Below, in pieces: positions 1 to 7,793 of a DNA stretch of 32,891 bases; position 1 is the first letter of the stretch, and every line of letters begins with the position of its first letter. Location of the stretch: assembly GCA_027576995.1 (NCBI GenBank), contig JANBQC010000306.1, forward strand, positions 1 through 32,891, given 5' to 3'. Source of the stretch: Dimargaris cristalligena (Eukaryota > Kickxellomycota > Dimargaritomycetes > Dimargaritales > Dimargaritaceae). The notes under the pieces are model-generated. The model saw only the letters and a program-made list of their open reading frames with translations, was not told where the DNA came from and searched no databases. The position numbers and the translations under genes are program-made.

Positions 1-697
1 CCCGACTGGCATGGTGTATAAGGATTAGGGGTAAAATGCATTACAGTCTAGCTTTAGATATTCCTCCACTTGCTCCCCAGCAATTCCAGTGTCACTATCT
101 CTTTATTATTTGGGCCAGTTGTCTTTATTGATAGCGTAAGTATAATATCTATTAGGAGCTTACTATATTTAATAGGGTCAACTGGGCTGTCTAACAAAAA
201 CCCCGTTAGATAAGGTAAATATTACCAGTTGAAAATAAATCGCCCATATATTTTCCCATACACATCAATCAAAACCTTATACAACTGGACCGAATTTCAC
301 CCATATTAACTTATAGCACAGTATCGAAGAATTCTTCCAAAATTTTATTAGATTATTCATGCTAAACCATGTACTCAGCATCTTTTGAATGCAGAACTGT
401 GCCGCTTGCCCTTTAGGATTAAATGACCCATGGATATAGTAAATCTGTCATTTATTTGGTATTATGTTGCATACTTCAAAACATTTGTGGAAAGTCCCGA
501 TATTCAGAAATATGATCATCATGGGCATTGACCTGGTGAGATATCCGTCTTAATGGGTTTCTAGTTGGTCAATGTGAAGACTCGGAAACCAGCTATACAC
601 GCATAGCGATCAAATGGTCTTCTCAATGGGCCCATCCACCAGTCCAAATGATATACATCTGAGAAAAAATCTAGACCACTGAATTTCCCCCGTGGGA
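1..697. other. AT-rich intergenic DNA, 3' flank of the ALKBH8-like gene
   Basis: No convincing coding sequence is visible on either strand. The stretch should contain the 3' UTR of the minus-strand gene that ends at 698. A minus-strand AATAAA (TTTATT at 451-456) lies about 240 nt past that stop and could serve polyadenylation, but this is weak. Positions about 185-305 match a second copy near 5311-5432 and are listed separately as a dispersed repeat. Confidence 0.6.
185..305 (+). repeat. Dispersed diverged repeat, copy 1
   Basis: By eye this stretch aligns in the same orientation with about 5311-5432. Shared blocks occur in the same order and at near-identical spacing: GGCTGT, GATAAGG, AATATTAC, CATATAT, CCCATACAC, AAAACCTTATACA, CTGG and GAATTTC. 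I estimate roughly 70-75% identity with a few small indels. Neither copy has an open reading frame or clear terminal repeats. It could be a relic of a short interspersed or miniature element, or a conserved non-coding block; the family is not recognised. Confidence 0.6.
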
Positions 698-2670
698 TCA
701 TTCGGTAGTTTCGGTGGACCGGTCGCATAGTTCCGCCCAAGGACAGGTACACGTACGGTGCTCACTAACCTCTCGGACCGTCAATGATACCCGAAATTGG
801 CGGGGCCGAATGGCACCCGACGCAAACAGCAAATCCGACTTACGGGCCCGGATAGAATGTTCCCAGCCGTAGCGAATTTCCCCAGACATGACGGTCAGGG
901 ACCGGGGGGCCAGATCGATAAACACCGGGTTCGGCAGGATGGGTTGGGGATCACCCGGCGGAACCGATCCACCACCACCACCGCTGCCCGTTGGGATGGG
1001 TTGCAGGGCAGCGTCCCGGCTGTGGAGCTGGTCACGCATGGCATAAAACGGGGAACGGAACTCCATGGTGATGGGACTGGCCAGACTAACGACCACAAGT
1101 ACATCAGTGAAAGATACATGTGAGTCGCTGTGGAAGGAAATGCCGGAACCGATGGGGTACTTGGATATCGTCAGTTGGTTCAGTTGGGGAAGACGGAGTG
1201 GGAGACGTGTGCCTGTGTGATTTAACGCGTCGGGGGAAGGTGCAGGGGAATCGTTAGCGGGGGTGAATATGGGAAGTTGATAGAGTCGCTGTAGTATATT
1301 TTGGATAATGCCCGGAAATTGCCTGTCGATGGCTGCATCTGGGTTACCCACTTGTTTGGTTTTGTAGTCAAATATATGCCCGTAGTGTTGCTGGTAATCA
1401 AGGTGCATATCCAAGCCAGAGGGGGAGAGGGGTGATTGGTAAGATCAGTGATGTAGAGGTGTTAGTTTTAAGAAACGATCCTAGCTCGATGGGAAAGTAC
1501 GTGGTTTTTCGGGAGCAATGGTTTGCCCGTAAATATAAAATCAAGGAGCATTTTCTGTTAATGGGAAATAAGTTCGCCCTTTACTTAAATCCCCTGTTTG
1601 CCATTTATATACTTACCACATAGCGGCCGTTCACTTCGATCCAAGATTCAAAGTCGTGTTCATCCGCCTGGCCCAGGATTTCTTGCTCTTCTTCAGGGGT
1701 TACAAAATCATCGAAGCAATACAATCCCTTCGCTTGAAGCCGCTCGTATAGAGACCGGAGGGAAGCCGTGGCCGGGAACTGGACATGCATAGTGTGGTCG
1801 GTTTCCAAAGTCACTATGGGATTTGGTGAGTTCCGACAATTTAGAATTTGCTCGATTTGGGTCCGTAGAGGCATAGTAAATGATGTAATCTTTAGCGGGA
1901 TGTGCTCGGCAAATAGAGTCCTTTTAAGCAAGAGTTCGCTAGGTTGCTCATGTAAACTAGCGCAGGCGGTGGCCGCGGTTTGGGCATCCGAGAAAATAAC
2001 AAATGTATAGGGCTGTTACATATAGATATAAGTATGTATGGTTGTATATATACAATAGAATGGAGAAAAGGTGAGGTATAGGGATCGTATGGGAGGTTTA
2101 ATACATCAGGAAAAGAACGCAGCCACCTAATAGGTGATATCTCACGACCGATTGCACCTCCATTAATAGATCTAGGATAGCGCTATATAGCCGCCGCCAC
2201 ATGAGAAAAGACGAGCCAATAATACCCCCACCACGGATTTTTAGGGTTTTGCTACCCACTCTAATATGGGCCCACTATAGTTAGACCTGACTTACTTTGC
2301 CATGGTTCATAACCACCTGGACGAACCCTGGACAGGGTACCAGCACCCCCTCAAGCTGTTCAATAGTCACCCCCGTAATACCCCCGTACCCGACATTCAC
2401 TAAGCAGAGAATGGGCGTAGGTTTAGGTGTAAACAGGGTCGAACAGTCGGGTAGATTTTCAACCTTGGCCACACTCGCATAGGCCGCCCGACGCTTACGC
2501 TCCAAGCGCTCCCGCCTTCTATCCCGACTGGCCCATGGGTGAGTGGCGGGTGGTTTCGTTGGGGACGAAAGCCCGGTCGGGGGTTCGTTTTCCCGGTCGA
2601 TGGGTTGAGTAGGTTGGACGAGTTTGGGAGGAGCGGGGGACGTCACCAAGTTGGAAGAATCAGGGGTCAT
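698..2670 (-). CDS. ALKBH8-like RRM + AlkB 2-oxoglutarate/Fe(II) dioxygenase (three exons)
   Basis: Exons 2296-2670, 1617-2012 and 698-1390 (GT-AG introns of 283 and 226 nt, phase 0) give 487 residues. The start is the ATG at 2670. Residues about 50-65 are basic and about 85-165 form an RRM split by intron 1. The AlkB fold follows: HSD at 344-346 and H435 are the expected Fe(II) ligands, and R457-x5-R463 is the 2-oxoglutarate-binding RxxxxxR motif. H348, C471, C473 and C479 match the zinc site I recall from human ALKBH8. A glycine-rich loop (about 393-398) interrupts the fold before the second strand block. Human ALKBH8 hydroxylates wobble mcm5U in tRNA and carries a C-terminal methyltransferase. 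Here the protein stops just after the zinc site, so any methyltransferase partner must be a separate TRM9-like protein. The family call is strong; the tRNA substrate is inferred. Confidence 0.87.
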
Positions 2671-3111
2671 AGTATGATTATTTTAAAAAGAAAATAGCCC
2701 GAAATGGCCGCGTAAGGGTGGTAACGCGTGGGATGGAGGTAAAAAAAAAGAAAGAGAGTGAGGACGGTTAATTAAACGCAATTGAACCCATGGGAGGACA
2801 TGGGGGAATCCGGGTGGGGAAGAAGAGGGCACGGACAAGTCGTTAATTCGACCCACAATGCAATGGACGCGCTTCACCACCAGCGAAATACTAACACCCC
2901 TCTAATTCGACTAATACCAAAGTACATGACTGTAACCAAAAAACTACAGCCGTACTTGCTTAAGTTTGGGGGATTACTCGGTTCAAAATCCATCTGTTGG
3001 TATGCAACTTAAGCCTCGGGTAGATTTGGTTTCTTTATTGAGATTATCTCGCGTTGGATATTCGAATACAGCAACTTATAAATGGATATATACTTGTCCA
3101 CTCTAAGCACA
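2671..3111. other. Intergenic: ALKBH8-like promoter and ZNG1 3' flank
   Basis: This 441-nt gap separates two minus-strand genes. On the minus strand, the part next to the ATG at 2670 is pyrimidine-rich, with a T/C run at about 2738-2760, as before most start codons in this window. The far end holds the ZNG1 3' UTR. No supported gene is present. Confidence 0.55.
3034..3039 (-). terminator. Candidate polyadenylation signal of the ZNG1-like gene
   Basis: A canonical AATAAA on the minus strand lies about 75 nt past the stop of the zinc-chaperone gene, a plausible distance for a fungal 3' UTR. The cleavage site itself cannot be read from sequence. Confidence 0.4.
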
Positions 3112-4661
3112 TTAGTTACTATCGCTATGGGCAGCGACCAGCTGGGCCCAGGAGTCCTCCAGTCCTCGGCGCGGCAAGTGCTTTCCAATCAAGACAAGAA
3201 TAAAATTTAGCGGCTCGTCCCCAGTCGCGAGGACAGCCTGGAAATCGAACAGTTCCTGGACACCCTGAACGATAAACGGTTGCCCTGCGGTATGGGGCGA
3301 ACCAATTTGCTCACTAGCATCGGCATCATCCATGAGATTCAGCAGACCTTTGAGTCGGTACACTTGTAATTCGTTGTCAGCTGATGCAGTTACAGGGCTC
3401 AAAGCCGGCTCGGCAATGGTAATACCCGTCCACCGGGGACTCCCATCAGTGGGTTTGGGCCGGACTTCGGGAATGCACTTCTCCCATAAAAGCACTTGGA
3501 GCCATCGGTCGACTAAGGTACGACGTAGGGGGTGGTGGCTGTTGGCGGGGAAGCATATGGTGGTGATATCCTGGGTATCGGTAAACAAATAGCGAATAAC
3601 CGGACAGACCAACCCCGGTAATAAATAATATATATAAGTTGGTTAGTAATTGAGATTATGAGTTAAGGTTGGAGGAGACAATCGGTCTCTACCTATGTGT
3701 AGCAGGTTCGCCATAACGGTTTATTCGTGGAGGCTTAAATATACACGTCATCATCAGGCTATGAACAATCCATTATACTTACATCCTTCAGGTGGGGGGG
3801 GGGGGGGTTATTTTGCATTTTTTCCAAATAGGACATTCGAGCGGTATCAAAAGCGTAGGCATGAATATCCAATACCACTTCCAACGGAATACGCGACCGT
3901 TCGCTAGTGAATGTTTCGGCCGTTGGGTTAATCGCCCGCAGACGCTCCTTTACAGCCTGCAGGTCTTCCGCTGAAACCAAATCCACCTTATTGATTAAGA
4001 TGCGGTCGGCCAAGGCGATTTGCCGCTGGGCTTCGTTCACCGTCGGGGGGGATGAGGAGGGGGAGAGTGAACCCTCGGGAACAGTACCATCGGATGGGCC
4101 GGGTGTCTTCGAGGCCTGGGGGCTGTCCGCTCCGGACCCCGAGGTCAGATATTGGAAAATGTACTTCGCATCGACCACCGTGATCACTCCATCCAAGTAC
4201 AGTTCGCTACCCAACTCCTCATTCTGCCAGAACATGGCCGCAATGGGCCCCGGATCCGCCAGTCCCGTCGTTTCCAACAGAATATAGTCAAACCGGCCCC
4301 GCTTGGTCATGAGTTGTTCAATGGCTTTAATTCCGGAGTCCTTAACGGTGCAGCAAAGGCAGCCGTTGCGGAGTTCCAGCCACTCCTCCACTAAGCCGCC
4401 GTCTTGGCCAATCGTGAGGGACTTTTCAATATCCCGGGTATCGCCAAACTCGTTCATAATGACGGCGATGCGCTTGCCGTGCTCTTCGGCGAGAATGTAA
4501 TTGAGGAGAGTGGTCTTGCCGGAACCGAGGAACCCCGTGATGAGAGTCACAGGGAGTTTGCCGGTTGACTGGTCCCCGCCATCGGTCGGTAGAATCGGCT
4601 GGGCTGATTCAAGGGGGGCGGCAATGGGAATTAGATTAGGGCAGTCGTTATCGGAGTCCAT
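3112..4661 (-). CDS. ZNG1: ZNG1/CBWD-type zinc-chaperone GTPase (CobW/COG0523, two exons)
   Basis: Exons 3783-4661 and 3112-3570 (212-nt GT-AG intron, phase 0) encode 445 residues. The first ATG is at 4661; an upstream in-frame TTG is disregarded. Residues 7-13 read CPNLIPI, close to the CPELVPI motif with which vertebrate ZNG1 contacts methionine aminopeptidase 1. Walker A GFLGSGKT is at 43-50, the metal-binding CLCC at 101-104, and the guanine-specifying NKVD at 224-227. The CobW C-terminal domain fills most of exon 2, with LLWEK, YRLKG and IVQGVQEL blocks. Known role of the family: GTP-dependent zinc delivery to METAP1. The length exceeds the human protein (about 395) through a Ser/Pro-rich insertion at about 174-207 and a loop at about 335-360. 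A run of 14 C encodes Pro residues just before the intron, so indels there would shift the frame. The gene lies head-to-tail with the ALKBH8-like gene. Confidence 0.92.
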
Positions 4662-4880
4662 GGTGAAACGTTTAATTGAATTAAAAAATAGGAAGGCGTA
4701 CAAAAGCTAGAAGAAAGGGGGGTGACTGCTTAATTCCAATGGGGGGATATAGTATTAGAAAGGTCTATTGTGCCTGGCCTCCAACCAGCATTGCCTCAAC
4801 TATACCAAGCTTGACTTTCTCTTTCGAACGGCTGGGTAGTGATGCCAGCGTCTCCACTTAATGACCAAATGGGAATTACA

Positions 4881-4930
4881 ACAGTGATACGGGGGATAAA
4901 TGGTGAGAACATCTACGAGTGTATCACTGT
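4881..4930. repeat. Perfect 10-bp inverted repeat, 30-nt spacer
   Basis: ACAGTGATAC at 4881-4890 is the exact reverse complement of GTATCACTGT at 4921-4930. It lies about 220-270 nt upstream of the ZNG1 start. It may be a paired protein-binding site, an RNA hairpin, or the ends of a tiny element; no target-site duplication is obvious. Chance is also possible for 10 bp in 33 kb. Confidence 0.4.
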
Positions 4931-5310
4931 ATACCGTAGCACGAATAGGGAGCTTAGTGCTAGTTGAAAAAAAGCACCTTACTAACTTGAATTATACACT
5001 ACGGTGGACGTTGTAACTATATTCTGTAAGGTAAACTGGCAATACAGCCGACAGGTAACTAATAGTCCACAGATTGTCCTATGAGTGTCTCGTTGTTAGT
5101 TATCGCTTAATCGACCATGGGCCACCCACCCAGGTTGGCCAAGTGTAGTGGAATAGAGAGACGGCCAATCGAAATACTAGCCTGCTGAGCGTAGGGGGTT
5201 TGGGCCATTTGGGATACAGCGACGAGATCCGCCATAACCCCGGAGTCTTAATGAGTCGCCGTGGCGGGAATATTATGTCCATGGCCAAGTTCAAGTTGGG
5301 AGAAGTTCAT

Positions 5311-5432
5311 TCAGGCTGTATAATGAAAAATCCATTGGATAAGGCCAATATTACTGGTTAAAAGTTATTCTCACATATATTCGCCCATACACGTATTATG
5401 TAAAACCTTATACAGCTGGTTTGAATTTCTCC
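5311..5432 (+). repeat. Dispersed diverged repeat, copy 2
   Basis: This is the second copy of the element at about 185-305, in the same orientation. AAAACCTTATACA (about 5402-5414) and CCCATACAC (about 5386-5394) are the best-conserved cores. Similarity fades upstream of GGCTGT and downstream of GAATTTC, suggesting an element of about 120 bp. Confidence 0.6.
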
Positions 5433-5628
5433 CAGTTCAAGCCCTGTATGTAACTAACGGACCCTCAAGGTGACCCAATCCCCACCCCTATTGTTGAACG
5501 GACAATACACTGGTTGAGTGATTTGGGCCTGCGTTTGAACAGGCGCTAGGCGGAAGGGGGGGACTAGCAAAACGACCAGCCAATGCCCATTTTCCCCTAG
5601 TAATGCGACTATGTTTTATTCACAGGTT

Positions 5629-5834
5629 ATATCTCGACCACCGTGGCCTCTTTGTGTACGATTAGCCGCCGAATAGCCAAAATTCACGTCCCCGATCCAG
5701 TCCGGGCCACCACCGCCGAGTCCGATTACCGCTTTTTATTAGAGGGTTTGGAAAGAGCCCGGTGGCTCATTATCGACTGCGATATCTCCCCCTCCCAACT
5801 ACCGCTGGCCCACTCTCTTGAAGACAGCGCCTAG
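5629..5834 (+). other. Possible orphan terminal exon or gene remnant
   Basis: A GC-rich island in AT-rich DNA starts with an acceptor-like sequence (TTTTATTCACAG before 5629). It stays open for about 68 codons to a TAG at 5832-5834, with many C/G-ending codons, as in the true genes here. The conceptual product includes DYRFLLEGLERARWLIIDCD and matches no family I recognise. I found no upstream exon with a good donor. It may be the 3' exon of an unseen small gene, a decayed fragment, or chance. Confidence 0.25.
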
Positions 5835-6401
5835 GCGTTCGAGGGCGCTAAACTACCGAATTAGGCAGGGGTAGATCATCTCAATGGGGCACCAGGGTAA
5901 TTGATCAGCCGGGCCCGTAATCTTGGCTAGTTTCCGTATCACCACTGCCCGGGACATAATGAGCAGATAGGTTCTCTCGTTTGGCGATTTTTTACTACGA
6001 GGGCAGCACCCCCTTGCCTTTCCTACTGCGTCGACCTAATTATCCGCCGCTGCATTCGGTCTTATCTAACGGACCAGAGTAGTCGGTCTGTATCCTCCCC
6101 CCCCTTACCCTATACCATCGCCATTACAGATGGCAGACCTGGCAATTGCGGTAAAAACTGGTTACTAATCCACAGCGAATATATACTTATATTTATATAT
6201 AAATTTACCACTTCGCCCCTCTCCAACAATTGTATCTCACAGCACTGTCCTATTAGCTCTTTTTAGACTGTACTCGTGTGCACCGCCTACCCTATTTCCC
6301 CTCTTTATTTTTCGTGTACAGTAGACGACATTGTCTCGCCCTGAATCGAACCTAATAATTGTCGCTTAACGCCCGTGACTCTAACAGCCCAATCATCCAA
6401 A
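5835..6401. other. Promoter region of the secreted-protein gene
   Basis: No gene is visible. An AT-rich block at about 6179-6205 (TATATAC, TATATAAAT) lies about 200 nt upstream of the ATG at 6402 and could contain a TATA element. C/T-rich sequence follows at about 6212-6310. Confidence 0.4.
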
Positions 6402-7070
6402 ATGCGCTTCGCTCTGGTTACCTTGCTCACGGTATGTACCGTCACCCAGTCGGAGACTACCGCGTCCCCTATTCCCGCCAGTGCTTCGACGACTACCTCC
6501 GGTAGCGTCCCTACCCTTACTTTAGCGCAACTTAAAAAGGCTGTGCCCGTTCCCTGCACCAAATCCGATGCCTATCCCGAATGCACCGTTCCCGAAACCG
6601 CCGTCGGTTTACTGAACGCCTCCTTCAAGGAATACAACGTCAACAGTGCCGGTCAACAAGCCGCCCTCATCGCCATTATGAATTTTGAGAGCAGCGGTTT
6701 CGCTTACAAAACGAACCTCAACCCGGATAACCACGGTCAGGGTACCTACAGTCAGATGCAGTATCCGGCCATCGAAGGGTATGTGCTTTCGGTCCCTGCG
6801 CTCAAGACGAAGTACGACAGCCTTACGAAGACGGTAACGGACGAGAATACGCTCAAGGACGAGGTATTGAAGTTGGCCATTGCGGACCAGTACGTGTTCG
6901 GGGCCGCGGCCTGGTATCTGAAGAAGTCCGGAAAGTGCGACGAGAGCGTGTGGAGTGCCCTGGATAAGGGGGATGACGCCGGGTTCACCAAGTACATCCA
7001 ATGCGTCAATACGGATGCGTCCACGCGCATGAACGACTGGCACTCTGCCATTAACGCCTTGAAGAAGTAA
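6402..7070 (+). CDS. Secreted protein with lysozyme-like (SLT-type) signature, function unknown
   Basis: A single exon of 222 residues. The ATG at 6402 is chosen over an in-frame upstream GTG because it starts directly with a signal peptide (MRFALVTLLTVCTVTQS). A Ser/Thr/Pro-rich linker follows to about residue 40. The mature part has four cysteines (C52, C61, C179, C201), enough for two disulfides. ALIAIMNFESSGF at 88-100, followed by GQGTYSQMQ at 112-120, resembles the catalytic-Glu and Gly-Met-Gln blocks of lytic transglycosylase/lysozyme folds, making E96 a candidate catalytic residue. FGAAAWYL at 166-173 and the C-terminal YIQC block resemble a secreted protein family I recall from many fungi, with no assigned function. 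Secretion is well supported. Enzymatic activity is inference; it could instead be a non-catalytic cell-surface or effector-like protein. Confidence 0.8.
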   Translation: MRFALVTLLTVCTVTQSETTASPIPASASTTTSGSVPTLTLAQLKKAVPVPCTKSDAYPECTVPETAVGLLNASFKEYNVNSAGQQAALIAIMNFESSGFAYKTNLNPDNHGQGTYSQMQYPAIEGYVLSVPALKTKYDSLTKTVTDENTLKDEVLKLAIADQYVFGAAAWYLKKSGKCDESVWSALDKGDDAGFTKYIQCVNTDASTRMNDWHSAINALKK

Positions 7071-7202
7071 ATGGCCAGTAGCTGAGCTGACAAAACAGCA
7101 ACACATATACGTATTTATGCAAGCTACCCCTGTGCTGGTCGTCCGGGCAGTTCTGTATCGTTATTATTAGCAATTTTTATATAAATACCTTCATTATTTG
7201 GC

Positions 7203-7208
7203 AATAAA
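7203..7208 (+). terminator. Candidate polyadenylation signal of the secreted-protein gene
   Basis: AATAAA lies about 133 nt past the stop at 7070 in T/A-rich DNA. It is the only canonical hexamer close downstream. Confidence 0.4.
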
Positions 7209-7355
7209 TTATAGTTATCTATACCAACAATGTTAGGGGGCCTATTTTCGACTATGCCGCTATGGGGCAACTTAAAGTGGTGGAAGGAGAGTGAGGGGAG
7301 GGCAGCCAGGTAGAGGTAGGTGGAAGTGGTTGTAACTCAGCCATTTTCGTTTACG

Positions 7356-7365
7356 ATCACGTGAT
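7356..7365. promoter_or_regulatory. 10-bp palindromic E-box (ATCACGTGAT)
   Basis: A perfect palindrome with a CACGTG core, matching the RTCACRTG sites of fungal Cbf1-type bHLH factors. It lies about 430 nt upstream of the BUD21-like start. Binding is inferred from the motif alone. Confidence 0.4.
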
Positions 7366-7793
7366 TAGGATAGGCAGAGTGGGGGGTGGGCTCTATAGCT
7401 CAGCCGTCCATTAATATTTTTGCGGGTTATTTAATTTTCGGCCTTTTTTCATACTCATAGGCACGGATTGGAATGTGGAGCTACGAAAATACCTGCCACT
7501 AATAGAAGTATTGTAGGGGTTTAAAGGGATAAAAAAAAGGCTGTTAAACGTTGTTCGCTGACTGAAATATCTCAACAACTACACTACAGAGCCGGAAAAC
7601 TCTCGGGAGTATTAGCCGATACTACCACTGCTTCGACCTCATTTGGACCAAGCGACTCCAAGTTTACCAATACCCATTGAACTCGATTATTCTCCCTTTT
7701 CTTTCTTTTTTTTTTTAATTCAATAAAAGTTCAGCTAGGATAATCGTTCCCCTTTGATTACCATTGCTGTATATCTCTCGTCCGTTTGTCAAC

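Larger units (their letters stand above)
4662..5628. other. Intergenic DNA upstream of ZNG1, no supported gene
   Basis: This holds the presumed ZNG1 promoter, whose minus-strand sequence is C/T-rich immediately before the ATG. It also holds a perfect 10-bp inverted repeat (4881-4890 and 4921-4930) and copy 2 of the dispersed repeat. A minus-strand open stretch of about 64 codons at 5100-5294 resembles no family I know and I do not call it. Confidence 0.55.
7071..7793. other. Intergenic: 3' flank of the secreted-protein gene, promoter of the BUD21-like gene
   Basis: Contains a candidate polyadenylation signal, a palindromic E-box, and a T/C-rich leader at about 7690-7717 shortly before the ATG at 7794. 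No coding sequence is apparent. Confidence 0.55.

Noticed and set aside
6331..6430. T-loop-like GGTTCGATTC on the minus strand, possible tRNA
   Set aside because: The flanking bases cannot form a T stem, and no matching acceptor or D arm lies at the right distance.
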